Source of the DNA: Lactarius indigo | Taxonomy: Eukaryota > Basidiomycota > Agaricomycetes > Russulales > Russulaceae | Reading direction: 5' to 3' | Assembly (NCBI GenBank): GCA_025766275.1 | Contig: JAFKAC010000002.1 | Coordinates: 372,001-436,000 of the forward strand | Length of the DNA: 64,000 nucleotides | In this document: positions 22,889-34,108 of the stretch, piece by piece | Layout of the letters: every line of letters starts with the position of its first letter | How positions within the stretch are numbered: the stretch's first letter is position 1 | Notes under the pieces: generated by a model | What the model was told of the DNA's origin: nothing | The model's database searches: none | The model's input: only the letters and a program-made list of their open reading frames with translations | Position numbers and translations under genes: made by a program

Positions 22889-22890
22889 AA

Positions 22891-23450
22891 TGTAACGCCA
22901 CTACAGGGGCGTTGAGTACGACCTGTACTAAGTCAGTCAATCGCTCGGTAGTCAAAGCTCGAAGGCTCGACTTCAGTAAGGATGATGCACAAGAGTCACA
23001 AGGACGCGCGTCACTTGGACTGTAGAGGGGAGCTAAGACTTGAAGGCCTAGCGAAGACGAGGATCTGGAGACTCTGCGTAGACGAGTGTAGTATTACACA
23101 AGAAGTCTAGTCTACCGTACAAGCTAGGTATGACTAGGGTTAAATAGAAATCGTACTGTATGGCCATTGCAAACAGATGGCGCCATCGCTAAACCGAGGA
23201 AGAAAGGAATGAACATAAAGGGAACAAGGCAGAGATATATCGAGAATAAAGGAGAATCACGCGGGGTCGCGCGTGAGAGGGAACAAGTCGGAAACCGGCA
23301 CATGTCAAGCTTTATCAAAGGAGAACGTCGATAAGCAGGGCGCGTGATAGGAACCGGGTAATCGTAAAGTCCGCGTAGTCGTACAGGGCTCGTATAGTGC
23401 GGGAAAGGAATAATGGTAAGGAACGAAACGAGTCCAAGCAAATCGTGACA
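22891..23450 (-). repeat. Gypsy-A1 5' LTR with promoter
   Basis: 560 bp. On the minus strand it holds TATTTAA starting at 23146 and, 33 nt on, AGACTAGACTT starting at 23113, the predicted transcript 5' end and self-primer. The leader from there to the gag GTG contains no ATG. Confidence 0.95.
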
Positions 23451-23947
23451 TGGAATGCATTTTTGAAAAGTTCCTTGGGCAGTCCCAACATGAAAAGGTC
23501 GATGGTTTGTGGTTCATTAAGGCGGTAGTGAGCCTTTTGTGCGAGCTGTTCAAAGTCGTTCACATACTTATCGATATCTTCTCCCACCATTTTGTATCCC
23601 TTTCGCAATATCGCCTGCGCTTGTTCTCGTTCGAGGGTATTTTCGAATCGTTGACTGAAGCCGTCCGCTACAGCTTCCCATAATTCTCTTGTGTAGGGGC
23701 TGATTCCCCATTGTATTTGTTGATTGAGCCAGTTCAGGAAGGACAAGACCCATTCGCTGACGGCTCCTCCCTTGATGTATGATAGGAACAGGAGGCATCT
23801 CCTGTAGTCATTTCACATGATGGGGGCGTCTAGATTCATGCCCCAGTAGACGTGCCACTGTGTTAGGAACTGATCCACTTTAAGTCTGTCTCTGTCAAAG
23901 ATAGAAGGGGGCTCGCTGGTTAGTTTTTCATTATGATGTGCCCCTCC
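23451..23947 (-). pseudogene. gag: Gypsy-C gag, middle part
   Basis: Capsid-like gag segment between the solo LTR (23953-24449) and Gypsy-A1. It includes GLPKELFKNAF at the A1 junction and the FEQLAQKAHYRL stretch, homologous to FEQLVRCAHYRL in Gypsy-B Gag. Confidence 0.85.
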
Positions 23948-23952
23948 TCCAG

Positions 23953-24449
23953 TGTTACGTTTCAACTCGTGATTTGCTACCCTTACTGTACCGGTTGCAA
24001 CTACGGCGGTAAGGTATATTAGTTGCGGACTTATCTACGGTGATACGGTAGTGCGATAGGAGATACGGTATGGATTGCTGACTGATGACCGACGCCACTA
24101 ATACTGGTAGTAGTGGTATTAGGATTGAGTACTTTACGCGACACGTCGGACGCTACCTTACAGTGACTCATAGCAGCGCTTCAAAGCCTGCTCGACTTGT
24201 ATTTATAGTGTCTGAAGAAGACCAAGATATGCCATCTTGGTCTTCTTGAATCGTCACTTCTCTTCTGCCTCTCTATCTCTCTGTCTATTGCCAACTTCGT
24301 CGACGAAGTCATAAGCTTCGGGTGTGCCTTCGAGCATTCATCCGCATATACGACTTGGACCTTCGCGTCTTCAACTGTGACAGGATTATCGCTAAGTTGT
24401 TACCGCTTACATTGAGCTCAAGTCGAGCTAACGTCGTGACGGCGTTACA
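23953..24449 (+). repeat. Solo LTR of a Gypsy-C-like family
   Basis: A 497-bp insert (TGTTACGTTTC to GACGGCGTTACA) with TSD TCCAG (23948-23952, 24450-24454), opposite in orientation to its Gypsy-C host. TATTTATA at 24200 and ATCTTGGTCTT at 24234 are 34 nt apart, the Gypsy-C spacing. Diverged from the host LTRs. Confidence 0.9.
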
Positions 24450-24454
24450 TCCAG

Positions 24455-25322
24455 CGTCTCCCCAACCTCCTCCTCCACCGCCTCCTCCAGGCGGTCCTGC
24501 GGGTGGTCCTCCTCCTGGTGGTCCTCGTGGGGGTTCAGTTCGTCGTATGTCAAAGGGGATTCCTCCCCCTGGCAGTGGTGGTGGATCTCCACTGGGTCCT
24601 CCCACGCCCGGTGGCAATTCTAGTGCGGGCCTTTGCTCCGATGGAGGGTCTCCTCGGTTGGATCCTATTGCTCTGTATATTGCAGCATCGTTGGCTGTCA
24701 TCCAAATGCCGGTTTTGGGGTTGATTGGCATGAGGATTTCTCTTGCTTCTTGTCGTATGGCATGCGACTCTTCTAACACGACTTCTTCCATTGCCTGTGT
24801 TAAGGTAGCCATGATAGCTGGTGATCGTATGTGAATGGGTTCAGGTTCTGTGATGTGCGCAGACTCAGCTCGTTCGATAAGGAGTTCCTGTATGGCTCCT
24901 CCACTGTTTTCTGTCTGATCTGGCTGTCATCCATCGTCTTCCTCGCTTTGTCCGGTTTCGTCGGTGACTGCTTCTCTGGTCGTGTGTTCTTGTAGTTGGC
25001 CGTCGATGGGGCCCCAATCTGCTCTACTATTGAGCTCTCTTGCGTCAATGTCGCAACGATACCTCGGCCCGGCTGGTCGCACTACGTCCCAGCGGGAATC
25101 TATCGGGTTCCACATAACTTCTGTCCAACACAAGTAGTCGAAGTTGAACTCAACTGGTTGGAACCGTGTAGGTCCGTTGAACTCTACGAAATATCCTGTT
25201 TCTTCCTGTCTTTCTCTCCAACTGGCTGCCCCTAGAAAGCGCGTAGGCATGTTGCGGTCCCCTCTTCGGTTTAGCGTGTAGGGACGGAAACTTGTCCACT
25301 GGTCTCTTGTTGTTACAGCCAC
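24455..25322 (-). pseudogene. gag: Gypsy-C gag, N-terminal part
   Basis: Starts at GTG (25322-25320), reading VAVTTRDQWTSFRPY, homologous to the Gypsy-B start (STRDQWTSFRPY). One stop near 24927, then a Gly/Pro-rich part with PPGGGPPAGPPGG. It is interrupted by the solo LTR at 24449. Confidence 0.85.
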
Positions 25323-25330
25323 GATGGGAA

Positions 25331-25341
25331 ATCTTGGTCTT
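25331..25341 (-). other. Gypsy-C primer-binding site
   Basis: AAGACCAAGAT on the minus strand two bases from the LTR, exact reverse complement of ATCTTGGTCTT in the LTR (plus coordinates 25559-25569), which lies 34 nt from TATTTAAG (from 25603). Confidence 0.8.
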
Positions 25342-25343
25342 AA

Positions 25344-25882
25344 TGTAACGTTGTCATGACATTAGCTTGACTTGAGCTCGGAACGGGCGGTAACAACTTA
25401 GCAGATAGTCACGACGACACAAAGGTCCGTGCTCTTGCCTTAGTGAACACTCGGAGGTGCACCAGCAAGCCTTGTCTCTTAGTCTTGAAAGCAAGAAGCC
25501 CAAGTAGCACGAAGAACAAATAAAGAAATAGAGAAGAGGATCTGAGTGACGATTCAAGAAGACCAAGATGGCATATCTTGGTCTTCACCGATTACCTTAA
25601 ATACAAATCAAGCAGGCTTTCAAGTGCTGCTATGAGTCACTGTAATGTAGTGTCCTACGTATTGCGAAAGTAACTCAAACCCTAATACAACTAGTACCGG
25701 TACTAGTGGCGCGACCATCAGTCAGCTATCGTATCCAATCTCCTATCACACTACCGTAACACTGATCGTAAAAACCCGAGGCCACGAGTCCGTGACTAAT
25801 TTACCTTACAGCCGTAGTCACCACTGGTACAGTAAGGGTTCTCCACGGTCATTGTAATACTTGTACAAGTCAGAACGTAACA
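25344..25882 (-). repeat. Gypsy-C 5' LTR with promoter
   Basis: 539 bp partner of 9638-10176. TATTTAAG and the primer 11-mer are intact. Around the predicted start there is a 12-bp inverted repeat, GAAGACCAAGAT against ATCTTGGTCTTC. CATTC lies immediately outside at 25883-25887. Confidence 0.93.
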
Positions 25883-25887
25883 CATTC

Positions 25888-27715
25888 TTCCTCTTATCAG
25901 GGTTCAACCCCCGCGCTGATTGGATTGATAGACCCTCTCCCATTCTGCAAGTGTCCCTGAGATTAGATCAATTCAAGCAAGCGTGACAGCGCGCATTCTC
26001 GTGTATGTTTTGGGCACAAAAGTCATGGGTCAAACACAAAGATACACCCAAGTTCAAAGAAGGAGACCTCATGTGGCTTGAAGGACGCCACCTGCGTACA
26101 CACCAACCAACCGCAAAACTAGCTGCCAAGCGACATGGACTGTTTAGGGTCACTCAGGTGATGTCCCCTGTCAACTATCGCCTTGAACTTCCCACGCAGT
26201 GGAGCATCCACGATGTTTTCCACATAGATCTTCTCACACCTTATTGTGAGACACCCACGCATGGACCAAATTATCAGCGCCCACCACCTGATTTGGTCGA
26301 TAATGAAGAAGAATACAAGGTCAAGAAGATTCTAGACTCGTGGCGGTTCAGCAGAAGACGTCAACTCCAATACCTCGTGAAATGGAAGGGGTATCTGGAC
26401 TCTGATAATCAATGGATAGATAAGGATGACATATTTGCCGATGAAGCCGTTCGGAAGTTCAAACATTCCAATCCTGACAGAGAAACGCATATAAGGAGGG
26501 CATCCTGTCGTGATAAGTCCCCATCACTCACTCCTCTCATGTCCTCTACTCGACACAATGACCAGCTCGCACTCCTCTCTACCCTCATCAACAACTCCTC
26601 TGCCATGCTTATTAACCCCAACTCCACCAACGACACCACAGCTGATGGAACTGCAACCGTTGAAGGTGTCGCCATGCAGCATGAGGACAACGGGCCTATC
26701 ACTGCTGAAGAACTGCACCAGACACTGCAATGATTCCCTATGCCCATACAGGGAACTCTCGACAATGATCCAGCAGCAACTCAACCAGCACCTCCGCCAC
26801 CAATCTACGCCCTTACAAACCCCAACACCAGTGAGCCCAAAGTCTTCCTCACCGAAGACGAACTCTTTCGGCTTCAAGCAGCTGTCCTGCACGGTGAAAC
26901 CACCCGACGCTATGAAGAAGTACGAGCAAAGAGACGGCGGTGCGGTGGCAGCGGGAGCAACTGCATATCGCCGCCTGCCGACGCCAAATGATGAAGGAGC
27001 AGAGGGAGTATTGGATGAGGATGAGGATGAAGACGAGCTTAGAGACCACTACCCCATCAGGCATGCATTCCTTAACCATGAATTCTACGCTGAAGATCCA
27101 GCCGCCACTCCCTACCTCGTCGACGCAAGCGGGAACCCTCTACACCGAGGATGAGTCGCCGTGGCACAAGCAGCTTGTTATACACCAATGGGTGAACGAG
27201 ACCCAGCAACCAGGGCCATCATCCCTGAGGGGTTCCGGGTCAATCGAGGACCCAATTACATTCCATTCCCAATCAAACTCCCCAATGGACCAACGGTACA
27301 AGCGTCCCACGTACAGGTTATCTGAGGAGGAGACCCCTTCGTACTTGGATTAGCCCCGGGGTTGGGTTTCCTCTATGGAAAACCCCTCTACGCCACCCCT
27401 CACCTTCCAAAAAATAACTGTGCATTCATTCCCCACAAGGAGTATTTTATGCTCCATGATCAACACCCCACTGACCTTTTGCTAATGCGCCTTGGGGACG
27501 TCACCCTTACTCAAGAATTGTGCCAGTTCCAGCAATTCGCCTTTGCCGAAGACCAACTGGAGAAGCAGATTCGGCAGCTGCAGATGGACAGGCACATGGT
27601 GGCAGAGGACAAAAAGGACAGTCTCTATTGTCTCGAAAGGGCTAACATATTGGCACGGATGGAGGACGAAGCAGAGCGGATGAGGCAGGAGTCAGTAGTG
27701 GATTAGTGAGGTGGG
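25888..27715 (+). pseudogene. pol: Gypsy-B' pol, 3' part with chromodomain and extra module
   Basis: Resumes the integrase reading after Gypsy-C (SGFNPRADW-like sequence). Contains the GPY/F-like integrase end, a chromodomain with LVKWKGYLDSDNQW (about 26375-26420), and then the post-chromodomain module in pieces across frames: ITAEELHQTLQ, an acidic DEDEDEDELRDHYP stretch, and a helical end with HMVAEDKKDSLYCLERAN stopping at 27706. Followed by the purine tract gaaaagggggtga before the 3' LTR. Confidence 0.82.
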
Positions 27716-27738
27716 CCTCACTCCTGAAAAGGGGGTGA

Positions 27739-28244
27739 TGTTACGGTACGGACCTATTACGCATTCTCAGTGACTCATGGCCGGTTATGACTACGGCCCA
27801 ATAGTAGTATTAGTCATGGACCTTTACATCGTATCAGTCAGCATTGTAGTTCACATGTGATTGTGACTCATGTATGACTCATTCCTAGGATAGCTGTACT
27901 AGGGTTCAAGCTAGTTATGCTATTAGTTAGCTATTATTCTAGTGGCGCTTTAAAGCCCGCGCGTACCTGCATAAGTAGTCGACTCGGAAGACCAAGAGTC
28001 TCCATCTTGGTCTTCTTCAATCCACCACTTGACTCGTTCTCTATCTACCTTAGTCTCAGACTAGGTGTGCTTCCACTGTTACTCACCAAGGAGTAACCTT
28101 CTTCTACCTTTGCTGCAGTGTGTACCAGTGTGTCCCTGTTCAGCCAGCGTTGGGTTGACACATGATCCCCATTCACCTGATTTTTGCTAAGTTGACTATG
28201 CCTTTCTCGTGTCCAGGTCGGACTCATGCTGGTGGAGCGTAACA
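27739..28244 (+). repeat. Gypsy-B' 3' LTR
   Basis: 506 bp, TGTTACGGTACGG to GGAGCGTAACA, lacking the 342-bp insert found in the 5' partner. The TSD TCTAT follows at 28245-28249. Confidence 0.93.
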
Positions 28245-28249
28245 TCTAT

Positions 28250-29991
28250 GATGGCATCACAACCACTCTCAAATGAGGAACAGGCAGAAGCACAAGTTGC
28301 TGCTCTCTTCACCCAAAGCCCCGAAGTCTGTGAACTCATGGTAGACAAATTATTTGGAAAGAAAAAGGATTTTCTCAATGCTTGAACCCGGCGGCCTGGG
28401 CTAGAGCTTTAAAACTTAGCATGTACACTAGCAGATTCCGATCTATGCAAATTCCAGTTCTTTTTAAATCTGCACACATGACGGCCGAACGAAATGTCCT
28501 TATCGACTCGGGAGCCACAGACAACTTCATAAGTATGAATCTCCTGAAACAACTCAAGATCACCTGCCTCCCAACAGACCGATCTATCAAAATATGGAAC
28601 GTGGATGGAGCCCACAACCAGGGAGGAGAAATTACGTCCTTCATGGATCTAACTGTTCGAACTGGAAGCAAGGTTCAGAACCTCCAATTCTTTATCACTG
28701 ATTTGGGAAACGATGAAGTCATCCTTGGATACCCCTGGTTCACAGCTTTCAAACCAAGGTTTCATTGGCAAGATGCCACTATCGATGAAGAATTCCAACC
28801 AGTTGTGATCACTAGCCTTAATTTATTGGACAAAGCCATGCCAATGGAATCTACCATTAAGGCATTGGAGATGTATCAACTTGACGAATCAGCTTGGGAA
28901 CAACTGGAGCAAGACAAAGATCCACACATTCAACTGCGCAAAACAACCACAGCTTCAGAATTAGCACAACAAGAAGTGGCAAAGAAACCCCAAAAGACAT
29001 TCAAAGAAATGGTCCCCAAAGAATACTGGAGACATCGAAAGGTCTTTAGTGAGGAAGCATCACAGCGTTTTCCCCCATTGAGGCCATGGGATCACACAAT
29101 CGACCTGATTCCCGAATCCCCCAAAATAATGGATTGCAAGGTGTATCCATTGACAATTCCAGAAACTGAGAAGTTATTGGAATTTGTCACCGAACACCTA
29201 GAAAAACAGTACATCCAACCATCGAAGTCACCCTATGCGTCTCCATTCTTCTTCATCAAAAAGAAGGATGGGAAACTAAGTCCCGTACAGGATTACCAAC
29301 ATCTCAACGATGTCACTGTCAAGAACCATTATCCGCTACCCCTTATCCCTGAACTTATTTATTGAATTTGAAGTGTGTGGCTATATTTGAAACTGGATAT
29401 ATGATAGGGATACAACAATGTCTGCATCAAAGAAGGGGACAAATGGAAAGTGGCATTCAAAACTAACCAAGGATTGTTCGAACCAAGAGTAATGTTCTTT
29501 GGCCTAACAAACTCCCCCAGTACCTTCCAAACAATGATGGACACAATTTTCCGGGAATTAGTACTTACCAGAGAAGTCATCATGTACATGGACAACATAC
29601 TGATAGCAACGCTGGATAACTTGAAACATCACAGACACGTACTTCACCAGGTACTGGACCTTTGCAATGAGCACGACCTCTATATCAAACCGGAAAAATG
29701 TGTGTTTGAAGTACACGAGGTGGAATATCTAGGACTTATCATCAGACATGGCAAACTACACATGGATCCTGTTAAAGTCCAAGGGGTACGAGACTGGAGG
29801 GCACCAACATCACTTAAGGAAGTATGGGCCTTTTTGGGATTCTGCAACTTCTACAGGCGTTTCATAAGGGGATTCTCAACCATTGCGAGACCCCTACACA
29901 ACCTCACAAAGAAGGGTATGCCTTGGGATTGGACCAAGGCAAGGCAGAAAGCATTCAACACTATCAAGGACCGCATCTGTGGTGAACTCAC
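28250..29991 (+). pseudogene. pol: Gypsy-A' gag end and pol 5' part
   Basis: Gag end to TGA at 28383-28385 with slip site GGATTTT at 28367-28373, then the -1 frame pol: LNPAAWARALKL, protease LIDSGATDNF, reverse transcriptase (YMDNILIA, so the second catalytic Asp of YMDD is lost to Asn), into the start of RNase H. A damaged stretch lies at 29360-29450. It is truncated at 29991 by the Gypsy-D LTR; the rest is absent. Confidence 0.87.
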
Positions 29992-30673
29992 TGTCACTTG
30001 ACAGCGAGGGATAAGGCTGAAGATGACGTCAGGCAAGGTGGAGACGGAGAGAGCGTCGAAGAGAACGGAGAGGAGGCGTCTTGGCTCGAAGGAATTAGTG
30101 GCGCACACAAGGTGGGGCACTCAAAGGAGTAGTGAGGCAAGAGAGGGAAGATGTCACAAGTGGACAGTCTGAGGGACTGTCCGATAGATTGCGCTAGCTT
30201 ATATACTACAGGGGGTGGTCTGTGCGTAGGTTTAGGGCAGGCTTAGGGCCTGTCCACGAGTGCTGCGCAATACTGCAGATTGGAACATTCCAGAGACAAG
30301 TTATTAATACTGTCCAATCAGAATAAAGGATAAGCATGGTACGACTGCGCCGCAGTTAATGACGCCATATTGCGCCATAGTGGTGTGATCCTGCAGCAGC
30401 TGCGGAACCTGTGATTAGGACACGTGTTCCTTGTGACTTGGTTGATTATCTTCGTTGATCGATAAACGATCAACCGTTGACTGATACACGTGCAGGTATG
30501 CATGTGACTTGGAAAGACAGAGTAATCACGTGACACATCACGTGACCGTCGGAGAGCGAAATTCAATCTCCGATTTCGGATTTCCCCTTTAGGAAGCTGA
30601 TGACATAAGCCCGGTCTGGTCCGGTCCGGTTCTAAGCACCTTGAGTCACGACCAGGTTTATAGGTTCGTGACA
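29992..30673 (-). repeat. Gypsy-D 3' LTR
   Basis: 682 bp, TGTCACTTGACAG to GGTTCGTGACA on the plus strand. On the minus strand TATATAAG starts at 30205, and about 25-40 nt later lies an inverted repeat (GGACAGTC / GACTGTCC), the same architecture as the other gypsy LTRs. No partner LTR exists, so no TSD can be checked. Confidence 0.88.
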
Positions 30674-30684
30674 GTATCCCCTTT

Positions 30685-32088
30685 TTAACGTCGTGCTATT
30701 CCACTAGCACTAGTTGACTTTGGTCTAGGGGCGCTGGGGTTGGCCTTGTGAAATTGACTAACAAGGTCTTGCGCATGGGTCATTTGGGAGGAGGGGAGCC
30801 AGGAGTTTTCAGAGTCAGGATACCCCTTCCACTTGATTAGGTAGAGTATGCCCTTTTTGTTAGGCGATACCTTGGATTGTAGGACCCTTTCAACTTCGTA
30901 GTGTTCATCTTCCCCTTGGATGATTTCAGGGGGTGGTCTGGTGAAGTTTGGGCCATGCGTAGTGTTTTCTTTATATGGGGAGATCAAGGAGTTGTGGAAG
31001 ACTGGGTGAATGCGCCATGTCTTTGGAAGTTGGAGTTTGCAATTGACTCCCCAGGTGGAAAGGACTTTAAAGGGGCCGTGACGTCGTGGGGCAAGTTTAG
31101 CTTTGGGGTGGGTAGTATGAATGTTGGTCCCTTCCAGCCAGACTAGATCACCTGTCTTGAATTCGTGAGAAGGGGTGGGTGTTTTTGACCCTTTCATGAC
31201 TTCCGCTGCTACCTTAAGGGCTGCAGTAACTTCGGAGCGGATTTGGTTCAGCGCATTTAGTCTCTCTTCGGCTGCAGGTATTTTGGTGGTGAAGTGGGTA
31301 GGGGGAATGAACTCTGGTTTGTATCCATACCAAACCTCAAAAGGTGATTTGTGGGTCGCGCTATGTTGTTGGGCATTGTGTGCAAATTCCATGAATGGGA
31401 TTAGATCTACCCAGTTATCTTGTTGGAAGTTGCAGAAGACGCGAAGGTATTGTTCAAGTTCTTGGTTGACACGTTCAGTTTCTCCATCAGTTTGTGGGTG
31501 GAAAGCTGTAGATAGTGTGGATTTGACTCCGAGTTTGTTCCAGATTTCTTGCATGACTTTTGATGCAAACTGAGGGCCTCTGTCGGATATGACTTGTCGA
31601 GGTAGGCCGGTGCGTCTCCAGATGTTTTCTAGGTAAAGTTGGGCTGTTTCGTCTGCAGTGATGGTTTTGTTGCAAGGGGAAATGACTATAGCTTTGCTGA
31701 GTCGATCAACCACTACAAATAGTGAATTGTAGTTGTGGGATAGGGGAAGGTCGGTGATGAAGTCCATTGTGATGGTTCCCCATATTTCTTCAGGTATTGC
31801 ATTTGGTTGTAGGGGTACTTGGGTACGTGGTTTGATTTTAGTGGCTTGGCACGTGGCGCAACCATCAACGTAGGTTTTAACAAAGGTTGATATGCCTGGC
31901 CACCAGAAGTCTCGGGATATTAACTCGTAGGTCTTCCATCGTCCTGGGTGTCCTGTGGCAATGTGGTCGTGGTATGCTTTAACACTGTCTCTTCGTAGGT
32001 TGTCGTCTTTTGGAACATAGACTTGCCCTTTGAACAAGATAATGCCGTCTTCTAAGTTCCACTCTTCTAGACCTTTTGCTAAGGATCA
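30685..32088 (-). pseudogene. pol: Gypsy-D integrase and chromodomain
   Basis: Read on the minus strand after a single in-frame TGA (32088-32086): H2C2 zinc region (HDHIATGHPG ... CATCQATK), catalytic core with TMDFITDLP, ISDRGPQFAS and HPQTDGETERVNQ (D, D, E), then a chromodomain with LIKWKGYPDSENSW, ending 35-40 residues later in Ser-rich sequence at TAG/TAA near 30685. No extended post-chromodomain module is present, unlike families B and C. Confidence 0.88.
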
Positions 32089-33718
32089 AGGGCCATTTTT
32101 TAGAAGGGATTCTAGGGCCATGCTGACTTCCGTGTCGTAGGTCTGGGTGTTTTTGATACATTGTCGGAGGGTGGTATTTCCTTGAATGGTTACTGCAGTT
32201 CTTTGTACTGCGTTGATGGAAAAATATTTGGTGTCCAAGAGTACTCGCTTTTCATCTTCATCCGCTATCCCCTTTTTATGATCTGGACACCGAGACAGCG
32301 CATCAGACTTATTTTGTGTACCAGGTTTGTGGATGATGATGAACTGGAAGCGAGAGAGGAACAAGGCCCACTGGGCCTGCCGGCGGGAAAGCTTCTGTTT
32401 AGTGGTAAAATACACAAGGTTGCCATGGTCAGACCAGATTTCAGTAACGTCATCCCGCCCCTCCAGGTAGTGGCGGAAAGCATGTAAGGCATGGATGATG
32501 GCGAGAAGTTCCTTGTCGCAGATCTCATAGTGTCGTTCAGCAGGAAGGAGGGATTTGGAAAGGAAGGCGACAGGGTGCCAACGTTGTAAGGCATCAGGTT
32601 GTTCAAGAACGGCACCGGTAGCAAAATCGCTTGCATCGGTGATGAGGCGGAAAGGTTTGGAATGGTCAGGCAGGGCAAGGACAGGAGCTTCGGTGAAGCA
32701 TTTGATTAGGGTGCGGAAAGCACTTTCCGCCGTGGTACCCCAAGAAAAGGGGACATCTTTCTTGGTTAGGTCAAACAAGGGGCGGGCAATGGTGGAGTAG
32801 TCTTTAATGAAGTGTCGATAGAAATTGCAAAAGCCTAGGAAGGCTTGTACTTGTTTGACAGTGCGTGGGGTGGGCCATTGGGTAATGCCCGCGACTTTTG
32901 CAGGGTCCATAGAAACTTGGCCATCGGAAATGACGATTCCGAGATATTCGACTGAGGTTTGTGCAAACGTACACTTTTCAGGTTTCAGGTAGAGGTCATG
33001 GTGTTCTAGTTGTTGAAGCACATCGTGCGTCAATGCTGTGAGGGAGGAGATATTGTCCGTGAAGATTAAGATGTCATCGAGGTAGACCACTACATGTCCA
33101 CCGTCGATCAAGGACTCGAAGATTTGGTTCATAAATGTCTGGAAAGTGGCGGGGGCATTGCAGAGGCCAAAAGTCATTACTGTAGGCTCGAAAAGACCTA
33201 AAGATGTTTTGAAGGCTGCCTTATATTCATCGCCTTCACGAATGCGGATATTGTTGTATCCCCAGCGGATATCTAGTTTGGTGAAATAGCGCGCGCCATG
33301 GAGCTTGTCGATAAGTTCGGGGATAAGGGGAAGGGGTGCAGCGTTCTTTATGGTTATATCATTGAGGGCACAGTAGTCCTGCACAGGTCGGAGTTTGCCG
33401 TCCTTCTTATCGACAAAGAAGAAGGGGGAGGCCATGGGTGACTTAGATGGTCGAATGTAACCTTTCTTCAGGTGCTCGGAAATATACTCTTTGAGGGCAT
33501 CGGATTCCTTGGGTGTAAGCCGATAAATGCCACAATTCTTCATAGTGGCTCCTGGTTTGAGATCAATTGCATGATCCCAGGGCTGATGTTGGGGTAGTCG
33601 GTGGGACGCAATTTCGCTGAATACTTTAGTATATCGTTGGAAGTGGCTTGGAATGTGGTCGGTAGAAGGCTTAGGTGCAGTGCGTGCTGCTATCTTGGTG
33701 CTTGTAGTTATCTTTGCT
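32086..33718 (-). pseudogene. pol: Gypsy-D reverse transcriptase and RNase H
   Basis: Contains the conserved approach QPWDHAIDLKPGA, reverse transcriptase with FFFVDKKDGKLRP, LDIRWGYNN and the YLDD box (about 33080), and RNase H with ITDASDFATGAVL and the histidine/aspartate sites. Upstream there is a stop near 33719, so the protease part is already broken before the junction with Gypsy-B. Only one nonsense codon separates it from the integrase segment. Confidence 0.87.
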
Positions 33719-33731
33719 CAGATGGCAAGGT

Positions 33732-34108
33732 TGTTACGATCACAACCGGTTATGACTACGGACCGACTCATAGTATTAGTCATGGACATTTACATCGTAT
33801 CAGTCATCATAGTAGTACACATGTGATTGTGGCTCCTGTATGACTCATTCCCAGGATAGCTGTACTAGGGTTTGAGCTAGTTACGCTATTGGTTTCCCAT
33901 CGTTCCAGCGGCGCTTTAAAGCCCGCGTGTATCTGTATAAGTAGTTGTTTCGGAAGACCAAGAGCCTCATCTTGGTCTTCTTCAATCCACCTTCTTTCTG
34001 ACTCGTCTTGCCTTAGTCTTTGAACTAAGAGTACTTCCGCTCCTATCCACCAAGGGATAGTACTCCTCCATCTTAGCTGCAGCGTGTGCCAGGAGTGCCC
34101 CTGTTCAG
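33732..34108 (+). repeat. Gypsy-B 5' LTR, first piece
   Basis: TGTTACGATCACAACC onward, to the copia insertion point after TTCAG. Holds the promoter: TATAAG at 33936 and primer ATCTTGGTCTT at 33969, 33 nt apart. Confidence 0.94.

Larger units (their letters stand above)
15600..23450 (-). mobile_element. Gypsy-A1, near-intact Ty3/gypsy element
   Basis: A 7851-bp element with 560-bp LTRs at both ends and the 5-bp TSD TGGAA (15595-15599, 23451-23455), inserted in Gypsy-C gag. Order on the minus strand: 5' LTR, primer-binding site, gag, -1 slip site, pol, third ORF, polypurine tract (acggggggtaa), 3' LTR. The only clear lesion found is one TGA in pol (20042-20044) where copy A2 has CGA. LTR differences are few and mostly C/T or G/A at CpG. 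Confidence 0.95.
9638..25882 (-). mobile_element. Gypsy-C, complete outline, interrupted by Gypsy-A1
   Basis: Minus-strand Ty3/gypsy element with 539-bp LTRs (5' at 25344-25882, 3' at 9638-10176) and the 5-bp TSD CATTC (9633-9637, 25883-25887), inserted in the integrase region of Gypsy-B'. gag runs 25322 to 14916 with two interruptions (solo LTR 23953-24449 and Gypsy-A1 15600-23450). pol runs 14928 to about 10207. A purine-rich tract (aaaagaagggtga on the minus strand) lies just inside the 3' LTR. Several TGA stops make it non-autonomous. Confidence 0.93.
3359..28244 (+). mobile_element. Gypsy-B' : decayed Gypsy-B copy interrupted by Gypsy-C
   Basis: Complete in outline: 5' LTR 3359-4211 (containing a foreign solo LTR), gag, pol 5' part to 9637, then Gypsy-C (9638-25882), pol 3' part, 3' LTR 27739-28244. 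It is flanked by the 5-bp TSD TCTAT (3354-3358 and 28245-28249) and sits inside Gypsy-A' gag. It is the same family as the younger Gypsy-B at 33732-47754, but its LTRs are 506 bp rather than 479 bp and its ORFs carry many TGA stops at former Arg codons. Confidence 0.92.
667..29991 (+). mobile_element. Gypsy-A' : old, multiply interrupted Gypsy-A copy
   Basis: Outermost layer of the nest. Pieces are a truncated 5' LTR (667-1207), gag (1236-3358, continuing 28250-28385) and pol up to the RNase H region (to 29991). They are separated by a solo LTR (1800-2370) and by Gypsy-B' (3359-28244). The gag reading resumes exactly across B' once one TCTAT duplication is removed. Many Arg codons have become TGA. 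The 3' half is missing: at 29992 the sequence switches to a Gypsy-D LTR with no matching continuation elsewhere in the window. The primer (967-977), primer-binding site (1210-1220) and -1 slip site (28367-28373) are all preserved. Confidence 0.9.
29992..33731 (-). mobile_element. Gypsy-D, 5'-truncated chromodomain element
   Basis: Minus-strand gypsy element with its 3' LTR at 29992-30673, a polypurine tract (AAAAAGGGGATAC on the minus strand, about 30686-30674), integrase, RNase H and reverse transcriptase, ending abruptly at 33731 where the Gypsy-B 5' LTR begins. gag, the rest of protease and the 5' LTR are missing. A fourth family, clearly different from A-C. Confidence 0.9.

Noticed and set aside
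22878..22890. tRNA-type primer-binding site for the gypsy families
   Set aside because: The bases next to the LTR do not start with TGG (complement of CCA) and instead match an LTR-internal 11-mer exactly, so self-priming fits better.
24322..24834. 170-codon plus-strand frame opposite Gypsy-C gag
   Set aside because: Shadow of the Gly/Pro-rich gag coding strand combined with solo LTR sequence.
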